Source: Cliona cf. orientalis
Taxonomy: Eukaryota; Porifera; Demospongiae; Clionaida; Clionaidae
NCBI GenBank assembly: GCA_963930775.1
Contig: OZ005689.1
Location: forward strand, 15,314,923-15,378,922
Direction of reading: 5' to 3'
Length of the DNA stretch: 64,000 bases
In this document: one piece after another, positions 46,377 to 58,317 of the stretch
Layout of the letters: every line of letters starts with the position of its first letter
Numbering within the stretch: the first letter of the stretch is position 1
Program-made: the position numbers and the translations under genes
The notes under the pieces: model-generated
The model's database searches: none
The model's input: the letters and a program-made list of their open reading frames with translations, nothing else
Told to the model about the DNA's origin: nothing

Positions 46377-48008
46377 ATGGCGTCTGTCAGTGGCAGTAGT
46401 GAGCTGGACTCGGTGGTCTCAGGTTCCTCATTCGAACGCGACCCGACTAAGTTTTGTGCCAGTTCATCATGTCTGGGTCTTCCATGGCATGAATGGCTAG
46501 AGAACGAAAGTACGAACTGTCAACCGCTACGTACAAACAGCGAACAATTTGAACTGTTTGATGACCTTCAGGAGTACGCTTTCGAAGCCGAGGAGTTTTA
46601 CAACTTTGATGACCCTTCCCTTCCAGCATGCAGTGCACAACAACAATTGGAAGTAACACAACAACCACAACCACAACCACAACCACAGCTACCACAATTG
46701 GAACTAGTTCAGCCACAACAATCTCGTTTTGGTGCTCCTGAAACTGAAGAGCAGATAGAGTTGGCACGTACAGAGTCTGTTCCAAAGAAAACAAGGCAGG
46801 ATACTGCCTACTGTGTTCGGTTGTGGAATGCATGGTCCAAGCACAGATGCGAGACAAGTGAAGTGCATATTCCCCCTCTCACAGAAATGGATGCTCATTC
46901 GATACAGCACTGGATGACTCGCTTCATTCTCGAGATTCGGAAGAAGAACAGCGATGAGTACCCACCAAACACGTTGCATCACCTGATCTGTGGCATCATG
47001 CGCTTTTTAAGGCAGAATGGGAATCCACAACTAGATTTCTTCAAGGATGCCATCTTCGCTGATTTCCGCTGTTCTCTCGATGGTGAAATGAAGCACCTCC
47101 AGTCCAAGGGGTTGGTTCTACCAGTAGACAGGCTGAGCCACTGACAGTGGATGAGGAAGAAACACTGTGGAAGAGACGGATTCTTGGTGATCACAATCCC
47201 CAGTCATTGCTTCACACTGTGTTCTTTATGATAGGATTGTACTTTTTGCCTTACGGAGTGGTGACGAACACCGACAGCTGCGGTACAATCCCTGTCAAAT
47301 CCAAGTTGTAGAGAACCTGGAGAACGGCCGTATTTGCTGTACACAGAGGATATCTCTAAGAATCGTCCGGGGGGATTGAAAGGACGCAAGTGCAAACCAA
47401 AGATGGTCACACACTATGCCAACTTGGATAATCCCAGCAGGTGTTTTATCCGCATCTTTAAGAAGTATAACAGCCTTTGTCCACCCGATAGGCCGCACAA
47501 TGCGTTTTATCTCTCCCCTCTGAAGCAACCAACACATGATCGCTGGTTCTCCTGTGTTTCTGTTGGCCGCAACAAGCTGGCAAGTGTTGTCTCAATCATG
47601 TGTAAGCTAGCTGGGATTTGAGGTTACAAAACCAATCATTTACTTCGAGCCACAGCGGCAACATGGTTGTACTCTTCAGGGGTCGATGAGCAGTTAGTCA
47701 TGGAGCGTACTGGCCACCGCAGTACTGAAGGAGTTCGCAGCTACAAGAGGACTTCCAGTGAGCAGCAGGAGGCAGTTTCCGACATTCTTAGCTTGCGCAC
47801 AAGACCCTGTACAGAGCTCCAGCCGTTACCACCTCTCCTTCCACATTCAGCACCCTCAGCTGCTCCCGTCATTCCTGGACCATCAACATCGGACGTAAAC
47901 ATGGTCAACATGCATATGCCTACTCACTTTTCAACTGCTAGATCTATTGATCATGCCGGTACTTTCTACTTTAACTCATGCTCAAACTTTACTATCAACT
48001 TCAAATAA
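46377..48008 (+). pseudogene. Crypton-like tyrosine recombinase (DUF3504/ZMYM-QRICH type), broken
   Basis: The first frame (46377-47144) has a serine-rich start, a Q/P-rich stretch (VTQQPQPQPQPQLPQLELVQ), then KTRQDTAYCVRLWNAWSKHR and PPNTLHHLICGIMRFLRQNG, the N-terminal SAM-like part of this family. The catalytic half follows in shifted frames: ALRSGDEHRQLR (first Arg), DRPHNAFYLSPL-type block, NHLLRATAATWLYSSGVDEQ with the H-x-x-R box, MERTGHRSTEGVRSYKRTS with the second His/Arg and the catalytic Tyr. Frame changes lie near 47120-47140, 47240-47248 and 47330, plus TGA at 47619-47621. Such domains also occur in host proteins (ZMYM2/3/4, QRICH1, KIAA1958), but the decay indicates a dead transposon in intron 2. 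Confidence 0.75.
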
Positions 48009-49177
48009 TCACGCGCTTACTTTATGGAACTTGAACTAGATCTCAGCTCTCGCCTGCACCATCGCTCTCCTAGCATTAAACTTGTCATGTGTATGGTGGT
48101 TGGCATTATTCAGAAAGCTGTTATAGCCCCGCCTATTTTCATAGTACTATAGCTACTAGCACACACGCCCTTTTTGAAAGGTTGTCATAGTAATCACATG
48201 AAAGGTCGTTCGTACAATTGCGGGCAAGCACTTGAGCTGCCCTGGAGCACTTAGTAAACCTGCCAGAATTTAAGTAGGTTAGTAGCACTCTTTTAACCAA
48301 TCAGATAGCAGTATTCTCAATAGCTATATTCTAAGTAGTGTATAGATCCATTGTACTGGCATCACTTTCATCTCATCACCTAGATACTGTATAGCCAGAA
48401 AATTTGGTGGGGAATTAATTTTGGCGGTTTGGGTTTTGGTTTAGCAGGTCTGAGGTTTGATCTGATGTGGGTTTGGGTTTGGTTTGGAAGTACATGGTGA
48501 CTGACATACTGTTCTTTGCCACAATTATGATTCCTTTGTTTGAGAACAAAGGCTTCCAAGAGGGCAGTGAAGTGTGACGCAAAAGAAAGTTGATTATAAC
48601 AACACAAGCATTCACTACAACCATTCCTTACCCACGATCTTTGGCATGTGTGTATATGCCCTATACTACTACGCAATAATTATTCTAATTGACGCATAAC
48701 TGTAATTCTGACTATCCATGCAATGATCATTGAGAGCAATAATAGGTATACAAATGATGAGCATAATTGGCTTGGTGTTAGGAATTAGAGCTTAGCATAA
48801 TAAAAACTTTAAAAAGCATGACATTGTGCGTGTCCCTACTATCATGGTAGGTCATAGTCAGACTTGACTTAAATAGTACTATTTACTTAGCTGCTGTGGC
48901 TTGTTTTGTTCAAAGTAAAGGCGACGCACTAGAGGAAGTAGGACACACTTGACCTCTGGGCTGCTGATTGTTTGGGTTTGGGTATCTACAAATTTACATT
49001 TATCCAATAGTACAGGATTTTTCACTGGGAGGGGAAGACAAATGTTTTATAGTGACATGACTGCATGCTCAAGTGTTATTATTTATGGGTACTTGCAGTA
49101 GTAGTTTTGCCTTTGTGTGTGCATTGGTAACCAATATTATGTATTTGAACATGCACTTTTTATTTGAAAAAATGTAG
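48009..49177. other. Intron 2, last part: no gene seen
   Basis: A partial CCGTATAGC-like tip (ACTGTATAGCCAGAAAATTT) at about 48387. Otherwise nothing. Confidence 0.4.
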
Positions 49178-49470
49178 GTGCGACTGCTCAGCAGTCGAGA
49201 GACAACTTAATTTCATGGATGAACTCAATAGTTCTGGCGATATGCAAAAAGGCCAAATTGTCTAAAGAGGCAGGAACTGGTAGGGAACTTCCCGGATGTT
49301 ACGAGGGGTTGTCGTGTTCCGACCTACTGGAAGTAGTGGGGGCGTTGGGAGAGTTATATGATTGGAAAGCTGCCTGTTCCAGGAATAACTGCAGTGCAGG
49401 AAAATTTCTCACAGTGACAGGAAATGAGTCAAATATGAAAATTACAAGGCAAAAAGTGGGCCCATTCTAG
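49178..49470 (+). CDS. Small uncharacterised host gene, exon 3 and stop
   Basis: Acceptor after AAAAAATGTAG. Encodes ATAQQSRDNLISWMNSIVLA through a cysteine-rich middle (GCYEGLSCSDLLEV) to ITRQKVGPF and TAG at 49468-49470. 293 nt with phase matching exon 2. Confidence 0.65.
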
Positions 49471-49502
49471 TTTGAAGCCACCATGTATATACTTGTGTAC
49501 AT

Positions 49503-49508
49503 ATTAAA
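49503..49508 (+). terminator. Polyadenylation signal ATTAAA
   Basis: ATTAAA lies 33 nt after the stop codon of the small host gene. Confidence 0.45.
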
Positions 49509-50883
49509 AATACAATAATACCTACATGTGTATTTCTCCTCATGCAATTATGAAAATTCCGAATTATTGATCAGCACGTTCAACAAAGACAAGAATTAGC
49601 AGTAAATACGCCAGTATTCTGCATGAAGGGTGGGGTGTAGTTTTGTTTATGCACGAATGATGGGTGTGGCTTTCTGATTGTCCGTTATAGGAGGCTTCTT
49701 CAGTTGGGAGCATGCACTTTGTCTGCTGGGAAGTTTCAAACACTGTAGTAATGTCAATCAGTGCCACAGCTAGTAGTGTCTTTATAAAGAGGTTGTAGCA
49801 GCATTTAATATCAATGACGTGCTGTTTAGGAAGTGCACTTAGTGGCAACAGGTATGTCTGAACCAGCTGTTTTTAAAGCAAATTTTGTCAATCTTTCTTT
49901 ATTTCCAGGGCCGGCTAACTCAACCGCTCACCTTAGCTTCTGTATAAATCTGTAGTCTGCAGTGCAGTGTCACACTAGTTGAGTGTTATCATGACAGGTA
50001 ATCGTGGGTGTGTACAGCGCATTTCAAGAGTGGGTATGTCTAATATGCCGTTTTGCACATGCTCACAAAGTGCCGTGACAAAGAAGCGCTCGAGCGCTCA
50101 CACCTCGAGGCATCTGTCGCACGTTTACAGCTACTACCCTATACCAGTAATAAACTTACTGGCATCTGAAATTCGCTCTCTAAACGGGAATTATTCATAG
50201 CTACTCAGCCTAAAATGGCCTTTCAAGTTTCTCAGTCAGGATCTAGGAACAAGTTGATGAGGGGCATGGCTGTATTCGCATCAGATATGATGCCACTCTA
50301 GTACAGGACTGGAACATGTGAACAACAGATCTAGATGGTTACCTGCAGCTGCGGCTATGTCTCAAGAATCTCATTGATGCATGCTCAATAGTGTGTGGTG
50401 CAAAAGAAGTTGTGGCAGTTCTTGTACAATTAGTAGCAATGCAAGCCTAGTGCATATCGTGCACATCACTTAGCCTTGTTCCCCAAATTTTTCACGTAGC
50501 AATCCATACAAATTAATGGCACCTGACTTTGGGTCACATACTTCTATATAAACCACACAAACTTTCTAACTCCCAATGCGCAATTATACTTCATACTCAA
50601 CTCCTTGGAATGAGACTATAGGTTACTTGCAACTGTACATGTGCGTGTGCGTGTGTGTGTGTGTGTGTGTATGTGAGCACTGGAGTTATTCATTGGTATT
50701 ATGTGAATACGGTAATTTAGTCCAACACTAAAGTGAGACAAAACATCCATAGAACTATGCACCTGGCATAGAGAGTCAGCAATGGACTTCAAATGTTGAT
50801 AAGCCATCAAGCACCACACATCAATGTCTCCTATCATCTGCCCTGCTGTATGTGTATGCAAATAATATTATAGGGAGCTGTAG
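49509..50883. other. No gene seen
   Basis: Contains a short (GT)n near 50640-50670. No supported exon. Confidence 0.4.
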
Positions 50884-51371
50884 ACATACTGCCTGCCTAA
50901 GGGGGCTTGTCCAAAGTCCTTGTGGAAAAATTAACGTCATTATGACGTTAGGGGGGGAGGGGGTCTTGGACCATGACGTTTTACAACTGCACTGTCAGCA
51001 GAATTGAGATTATGCATTCTTGTGGTTGAATAAGTCTAGACACACCTCCAGCAGTGTCAAAATTTGTATTTTAGTGACAGCTGTGTCAAGCACTATGTAG
51101 CTAAAAGTGTACCCGTAGCTACAGGCAATCAAGAAACTGTCAAAGAAGCACAGGTATGCAATGAATCCATGAAGACATACCTAGCACTGTAGAATACAAG
51201 TGAATACCGAATGCGTAGGCTAAATGGAGCAGAATCAGAGTTTCAGTGTTGAATCTATGCTGAAATGCTGTGACGTTAAGAGAGGGGGGGGGAGGGGGGT
51301 AAAAAGTTAATGTCATAATGACGTTAATTTTTCCATAAGGACTTTGGACAAGCCCCCTAAGAGGTCAGTAT
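50884..51371. mobile_element. Inverted-repeat element with ~65-bp arms ending in a TGACGT palindrome
   Basis: Left arm: CATACTGCCTGCCTAAGGGG, GCTTGTCCAAAGTCCTTGTG, GAAAAATTAACGTCATTATG ACGTTA. The right arm (about 51305-51371) is the complement with few mismatches. The inner end of each arm is the palindrome AACGTCATTATGACGTT. Poly-G stretches lie just inside both arms. Interior non-coding. Confidence 0.8.
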
Positions 51372-51612
51372 GTTTCTGGCTTTTTAGCTGTCTTCAGTAC
51401 AGCATACCCAGGCCAATACATGTACATTAACGATATTGTAACTCAAACACAGTACGGATGTGACAATAAAAACATCAGCAGATAGATAAAAAAAAAAAAA
51501 AACTAATCCAGAATTTCATTTCATCATCAAAATATTAACTACCATAGTGTCCGTGGCAAGCACCCACTTGTGGGTAAACACCTATGTACCGCATTTCAAG
51601 CAGTCAATGTTA

Positions 51613-52015
51613 GGCCACGCAAACTAAATTCGCTGTTTATCGTCACCACTTTTTCCAATTTCCATGCGGGCGAGCGGTCATTATTCATTATTCATTGTCC
51701 ATTTTCTTTGTCATTGCGAGCCACGCCCCTCACTCAAGGGGCGTGGTTTACCATTAACAGCAATGCTAAGGTTAAAGGTCACGCGTGCTCGTTGTATTTC
51801 ATTGAGGACAGCGAGTCTAAGGCAAGTTTTCTACTTGTTAGTGTGTCGTTAGAAGGGAAACAAACGCTTTGGACGTGCTATGCATAATATATGTCGAACG
51901 TTTGAAGGTTTTGTGCAGTGTTCATGTGATCAATAATGAATAATGAAAATTTTTCTGGATCTTCAAAATAGCTTGCGGGCGGTGACGCTTAACAGTGAAT
52001 TTAGTTTGTGTGGCC
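51613..52015. mobile_element. PIF/Harbinger-like MITE with TTA duplication
   Basis: GGCCACGCAAACTAAATTCG and the complementary CGAATTTAGTTTGTGTGGCC-like right end (about 35 bp), flanked by TTA at 51610-51612 and 52016-52018. A 3-bp TWA duplication and GG tips fit PIF/Harbinger. Two short open frames inside have no recognised domain. Confidence 0.75.
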
Positions 52016-52064
52016 TTATATAAACATGTCCATGCAGGCCAAAATTATTAAGCGTCCATGGGCA

Positions 52065-52177
52065 AGTAAATAGCACTGTGAAATAGGCATTGGTTTATCA
52101 AATAAATTTATTGTACTCCCTATCGCTCATACAATTTTTGAACCAAAATTAATACCTATTTCACAGTGCTATTTTAC
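52065..52177. mobile_element. Short foldback element
   Basis: GTAAATAGCACTGTGAAATA at the left and TATTTCACAGTGCTATTTTAC at the right, about 113 bp overall. Confidence 0.75.
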
Positions 52178-52689
52178 TCAAATTCAACACTATCATATAC
52201 CTATACTAACCAAGGATAGTTGTACCTGATATTGGCAAAAAATTTAATGATACAACAGTCACACGTATACATTTACCAGCCTTTTCCACTATTTCTCACT
52301 TTATTCTATTTTTAGCGTTATACTGGAGTGAGAATTGATTCCGGACCTGTACATTTACAAATTACTAGGGAAATGCACAGCATTGTGGGGCAAGCCTGAG
52401 TGACAGTGAGCGTATTTATGTTGCACCACACCCAACTATAGGCTGCAGGATGCATGCTCGTAGGCTGGCCTCTCTCTTCTGCCGATTCTATGGCTTGTCT
52501 CTCACTGTTGACACGCACTCATTTCCAGTAGCCTAGACTCTACTGAATCAGCGATGAGCATCACGCCTTCGTTGCAAGCTGGTAGTGAGCTCATGTAAGT
52601 TGTATCTAGAAAGTGAAAGTAATGATATTCACAGTATATTACTGTAACATTACATACTATACAACATATAGCTACTGCTCAATTTTAAT
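52178..52689. other. No gene seen
   Basis: Spacer before the minisatellite; no supported exon. Confidence 0.4.
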
Positions 52690-54530
52690 TATATTCTCTC
52701 CATATCTTATGCATTCCCTGTATCTTGTGCATTCTTTGTATCTCGTGCATTCTCTATATCTCATGCATTCCGTGTCTTGTGCATTCTCCGTGTCTTCTGT
52801 ATTTCCAGTATCTTGTGCATTCTCCGGGTCTTTTGTATTCTCTGTATCTTGTGTATTCTCTGTGTCTTGTGCATTCTCTGTATCTTGCGCATTCTTTATA
52901 TCTCGTGCATTCTCCGTGTCTCATGCATTCTCTACATCTTGTGCATTCTCCGTGTCTTGTGCATTCTCCGTGTCCTGTGCATTCTCCATATCCTGTGCAT
53001 TCTCTGGGTCTTGTGTATTCTCTGTGTCTTGTGTATTCTCTGTGTCTTGTGCATTGTCTGTGTCTTGTGCATTCTCTGTGTCTTGTGCATTCTCTGTATC
53101 TTGTGTATTCCCTGACTGTATCTTGTGTACTCTCTGTGTCTTGTGCATTCTCTGTGTCTAGTGCATTCTCCGTGTCTTGTGTATTCTCTGTATCTTGTGC
53201 ATCTCCGTATCTTGTGCAGTCTCTGGGTCTTGTGTATTCCCTGTATCTTGTGTATTCTCTGTGTCTTGTTCATTCTCCGTGTCTTGTGCATTCTCCGTGT
53301 CCTGTGCATTCTCCATATCGTGTGCATTCTCTGGGTCTTGTGTATTCTCTGTATCTTGTGTATTCTCTGTGTCTTGTGCATTCTCTGTGTCTTGCGCATT
53401 CTCTGTATCTTGTGTATTCCCTGTATCTTGTGTACTCTCTGTGTCTTGTGTATTCTCTGTGTCTAGTGCATTCTCCGTGTCTTGTGTATTCTCTGTATAC
53501 CTTGTGCATCTCCGTATCTTGTGCAGTCTCTGGGTCTTGTGTATTCCCTGTATCTTGTGTATTCTCTGTGTCTTGTGCATTCTCCGTATCTTGTGCATTC
53601 TCCGTGTCCTGTGCATTCTCCATATCCTGTGCATTCTCTGGGTCTTGTGTATTCTCTGTGTCTTGTGTATTCTCTGTGTCTTGTGCATTCTCTGTGTCTT
53701 GTGCATTCTCTGTGTCTTGTGCATTCTCTGTATCTTGTGTATTCCCTGTATCTTGTGTATTCTCTGTGTCTTGTGCATTCTCCGTGTCTTGTGTATTCTC
53801 TGTGTCCTGTGCATTCTACATATCTTGTGCATTCTCTGTGTCTTGTGCATTCTCTGTATCTTGTGTATTAATTCCCTGTATCTTGTGTACTCTCTGTGTC
53901 TTGTGCATTCTCCGTGTCTTGTGTATCTTGTGCATCTCCGTATCTTGTGCAGTCTCTGGGTCTTGTGTATTCCCTGTATCTTGTGTATTCTCTGTGTCTT
54001 GTGCATTCTCCGTGTCCTGTGCATTCTCCATATCCTGTGCATTCTCTGGGTCTTGTGTATTCTCTGTATCTTGTGTATTCTCTGTGTCTTGTGCATTCTC
54101 TGTGTCTTGTGCATTCTCTGTGTCTTGTGCATTCTCTGTATCTTGTGTATTCCCTGTATCTTGTGCATTCTCTGTGTCCTGTGCATTCTACATATCTTGT
54201 GCATTCTCTGGGTCTTGTGTATTCTCTGTATCTTGTGCATTCCCCGTATCTTGTGCATTCTCCGTGTCTTGTGTATTCCCTGTGTCTTGTGCATTCTCTG
54301 TGTCTTGTGCATTCTCTGTATCTTGTGTATTCCCTGTATCTTGTGCATTCTCTGTGTCCTGTGCATTCTACATATCTTGTGCATTCTCTGGGTCTTGTGT
54401 ATTCTCTGTATCTTGTGCATTCCCCGTATCTTGTGCATTCTCCGTGTCTTGTGTATTCCCTGTATCTTGTGTATTCTCTGTGTCTTGTGCATTCTCCGTG
54501 TCTTGTGTATATGTTCTCCGTGTCCAGCCA
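52690..54530. repeat. 18-bp minisatellite (TTGTGCATTCTCTGTGTC type) with higher-order repeats
   Basis: About 100 units of an 18-bp motif with TGTG/TGTA, TCT/TCC and CTG/CCG variants. Longer blocks of variants repeat: a 180-bp block near 54200 recurs near 54380, and a block with CATCTCCGTATCTTGTGCAG recurs near 53200, 53505 and 53930. Because 18 is a multiple of three and most units lack stops, plus frames read CILCVL-, SVSCAF- or CLVHSL-type repeats and minus frames HKTQRM-, ENAQDT- or TRHREC-type repeats for hundreds of codons. There is no sign of splice sites, a signal or a flanking domain, so I treat it as non-coding. Confidence 0.9.
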
Positions 54531-56156
54531 AGAATCAGCCATTACATACATACACAACAAGCCTTCACATTCGTCCCGACTGAGCTCTAAGAAGAGAGGA
54601 AAGATATAGCATAATACAGACCATTCATTAACATATAAACGCCACAGAAAACCAAGTCTGTATCAGTACATGCCATATATCTCCACTGACAGGAGCAACA
54701 AGTGCTCTATCATGGACAGCTCAATCATGCTGTAACTGGAGGAGCTCGACATAAACACACACGATATAAAGAGCCCGGGCAACACTGCATTGGTTTATGG
54801 AGGAAGCTAAATGTGTACAATGCACATACATATTAATGTAAAGATAATGGCCTAAACATGTTGACACTAGTATGAGCTTCCTTGATCCTTACACCTAGAC
54901 AGTGTGACTACAAGCACCATGTTACAATGGGCACGTCAACATGACTGCCAGTTTTCAAGAAAGAGAGAATGAGAGGTCGGTAGAGCACATACCCCGTGTG
55001 CACAATTGGTAGCCTAGTTTGTGCTCTTGCATTCACTTACATGTACGCGTCATAATACATGTAGATGTGCAGAACGCGGTTGAAACAGCACATGGCACAC
55101 CTGATGTGATTTGTACAGTTTGTCAACATTATGAGGTGAAACAAACGTCAGCTTTGACATTTTTGATGAATATTATTATACTCACCACTCGCTAAGATTG
55201 CCTCTATGCTGATATCAGGTAATTTTTTTAGAATACAGAGAGAAATATAAGTCCGATGGGAAAACTAGAAGCCATCAACGACTCATCATGCCACCCGAGC
55301 TTCAGGCAGCTGACTTCAACGAGGAGAAAGAGAGAAAATGCCAAGACACCCTATTACTTTACTATGCACACGGGGGTAATACCATAGTGTCCCAGGCAAG
55401 TGCCCATGACACTATAATTATTATTATTATTATACTGATATATAGAGTACATGTACTGTAGAGCAGATTATATTTAGAGCAACATGATACAACTTGATAT
55501 TACGTTTTTACTCATAAAATTTTTGCTTGGTAACCTATAACTGTACCTACTGCTCTGTAATATAATCAGCGCAACAAACAACTGTACCAAGTGCCCAACA
55601 CAAACAAGTATTGAGATGATACAGAGAGGGAGAATGCAGGAATATTAATATAAACATACATGTAGTATAGACTGGGATAGAGAACACAAGAGAGAAACAT
55701 ATCTCCAATGTGAAAACCAGAAGCCATCAACGACTCATCACGCCACCTGAAGGTGGGAGCTTCAGGCAACTGACTTCAACGAGGAGAGATACATGTACAT
55801 CTAGATATTATGGCAGAGCAGAGAACAACCCTGTTTGCTGACATGGTATTTGTGTACTTTCTTTCTTATAAGGTAGTGCAAAAAAAAATCAGTCAGCTGG
55901 TTTGGCAGTGTCACTACAAGCATACAGATAAGATTGATAACCAGTACCTGTACCCTATGACCTGACATTCAGAAACAACTTTTAGCCCCAAAACAAAATT
56001 CAAGGAAGGTAGAGCCTACAACTGCATAAACCTTCCCTGTGTCAGGCTTATTGAGTTGGCGTGCCCACTCAAGAAAACACAGGTATGAAGAGAAATAACA
56101 CTGAGAAAAAAAAAATATTATTATGGTAATAGACATGTATTAGCATTGAGACGAGC

Positions 56157-56160
<4 letters not shown>
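54531..56160. other. No gene seen; local duplication
   Basis: GAAGCCATCAACGACTCATC with the following 60 bp occurs at about 55270 and again at about 55720. No recognised protein. Confidence 0.4.
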
Positions 56161-56201
<41 letters not shown>

Positions 56202-56240
56202 AGGGAGAGGGAGAGGGAGAGGGAGAGGGAGAGAGAGAAG
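56161..56240. repeat. (GA)n and (GGGAGA)n microsatellite
   Basis: AGAGAG run followed by repeated GGGAGA hexamers. Confidence 0.9.
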
Positions 56241-56329
56241 ATAGATACATGTAGAGTAGAGGGAGAGGTAATTATATCATATCCCAGAGAGAGAAACATA
56301 AGAGAGGATGTGGCCACACCTGGGTAAAC

Positions 56330-56553
56330 TACCGTATTTCTTCTAAAAATTCGGCATGAAAATAATAATATTGCTTTAGCTTCGCCGACTTTTTAGAGGT
56401 TAATATTCAACATTCTCTCTGTGTCCGCATTCCATTCCCGTTTATAGCATATACACAAGACGACCTTTGCCAAAAAATTAGAGACTATATTCAATCATTC
56501 GGTAAAGGGTGCCGAATAATTAGAAGAGCCGAATTTTTAGAAGAAATACGGTA
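56330..56553. mobile_element. TA-flanked MITE with CCGTATTTCTTCTAAAAATT tips
   Basis: TACCGTATTTCTTCTAAAAA and the complement TTTTTAGAAGAAATACGGTA (25-bp repeats extending to TTCGGC), with TA at both ends. It ends 26 bp from the last codon region of the MULE-like accessory protein. Confidence 0.85.
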
Positions 56554-56578
56554 ATACAACAAAATACTAGGTAGAGTT

Positions 56579-58275
56579 TCACACTGCGGCACATGATTTA
56601 CACTTCTAGGGGACATCTTTTTTTTCAAAAACATAGTTAGGAACGTCCATGCAGTGTTTGTGGTACCAGGTTTTACATACATCGCACTCGGCCATTTTAT
56701 CACCTAATTCCTCGGGCAAGCGGCAGGAGCAGTGAAGGTCCACTGACTGGGTGTGCCTGACACCAACAGTCCTGCGCTCACCGACCGCTGGGAAGCGAGA
56801 GAGGCGACATTTCTCCAAGCACTCTGCCAAGTGCTGCCTCATAGACCTGTGATTATACTTGATCTTACATGGGTCATTACCACTGCAAATATCGTATGCA
56901 AATGCTAAGGCAAGGACTCCACAATCGGAACCATTTGATTGCCTTCCAACATCCATCATTCTCACGACAAGCTGTTTAGCAGGACTGAACACAAGGCTGG
57001 CAATCAATTTGACTGTCCCACTGGAAGCACTGGAGTACATACTGTTGTACACATTGACCACTCCATCGTCACATCCAACATTGGAAATAGTACACCAGTG
57101 ACAGCCTCCAATGAATATGACCTGCACAAATTCTCCTCTGAGAATTTGGAAAGACAGACTCCTGTGAACTGTTGGATCTTGCAGGCCGGCTATTTTTGGG
57201 AATTCCTGCAAAATGAGCAACTGAGCAGCCCTAATGACCGTGTCTGAGAGCCAGCCATCAGGAGAAAGGATTTCCTGTTTCTTATCTACGTGCAAGGAAT
57301 ACAGTGGAGAGGATACCCAGGTGCTGCTTGCAACTGCAGAGCCATCGGCTGAAGACATGACTGTGGTATCCTCAGTCAAGTCAACAACATGTTCAACAGC
57401 AGGCTTGGCTAGGCCACAGTTGCACAGTTCGAGACATTCAGAATTGCTGGCCACATCTCGAAGCGAGGTCTTAGCTGCAGTTCGCCAACAGTCTACAGAA
57501 ATGGACACATCACCACTGACAGTCGTTAATTGCCTCATGGCATAGCCAGTTGTGAGAACTATCTTGCGACAACATAGTAGGCATCTATCACCAAACACTT
57601 GCACAACACAACAAGGAAGGTGACATTTGCCCAACTTGCCATCATGCAAATTCACACAGTCACCCACCTTGAAGTTACATGTTGTAGATCTTGTGAGGGG
57701 AGGCTTCTCACTACTGGGCTTTTCTCTTTTTCCCAGACGGGTTGACCCTGTATCAACCGACTTGCTTGTTTTAGGAGGTTTGGATTTAACACAACTGTCC
57801 TTGTCACAGTCAGCAGAAGAGGCCTTGGGAAATAAAGTGTACCCAACGTAAAGATTTCGTGAGTTCAAGGGGCAATCTTTCTTATGTGCTCGTCCGAGCG
57901 CTCCGCACAAGCAGATATTACCACTTACTATGTCATCTTCAAAACACCAACTAGTGTCACCAGTTGGGGAAGGCACATTTCCTTCTAAAGAAATACTTTC
58001 TGTATCTGACAGGGAATCTTCGGAATAAATGACATCGTTATTTTCAGATGCACTGTCATCCACAGAAACATTACTTTTCTGATTTTTTACGTTCAAAGGA
58101 CATTCACTATGGTTGGTACGTTGGTGAGTGGTGGATCCACACCTGCACTGCCCTCCAGTTGTACGCTTTTTTGCCTTTTTGGCTTGATTTCATCTTCGTC
58201 TATGTCACTGTCGTCACTGCCATAGGTATCGTGGCCGTGCCTCTTTGACCATAGCTTACGACATTGTGAATCCAT
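56579..58275 (-). pseudogene. ULP1-like cysteine protease with C-terminal PHD finger, accessory gene of a MULE-like transposon
   Basis: ATG at 58275 starts a short acidic/basic segment (GSDDSDIDEDEIKPKRQ); a frameshift near 58100 leads into a 496-codon frame. That frame has an acidic N-terminus, a cysteine cluster (ICLCGALGRAHKKDCPL), a middle domain (FKVGDCVNLHDGKLGKCHLP) and a C48/ULP1-like protease: SPDGWLSDTVIRAAQLLI, the GGCHWCTISN histidine, NVYNSMYSS where an Asp is usual, and QSNGSDCGVLALAFA with Gln and catalytic Cys. A PHD finger follows (HCSCRLP..MAECDVCKTWYHKHCM). It is cut by TAG at 56606-56608 where PHD fingers have Trp, and KCKSC lies just beyond in the same frame. ULP1-type proteases are known passengers of MULEs. 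Decayed. Confidence 0.7.
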
Positions 58276-58317
58276 GGTTCGTTCCTTTTTAATTGTATTC
58301 GCCTCTGATTGAAGGAA

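Noticed and set aside
52690-54530. CRISPR array
   Set aside because: Repeats are contiguous 18-bp units without unique spacers, and the genome is eukaryotic.
52725-54590. Very long open frames (over 450 codons on each strand) across the 18-bp repeat
   Set aside because: They are explained by stop-free units of six codons; no splice sites, domain or non-repetitive coding flank supports a gene.
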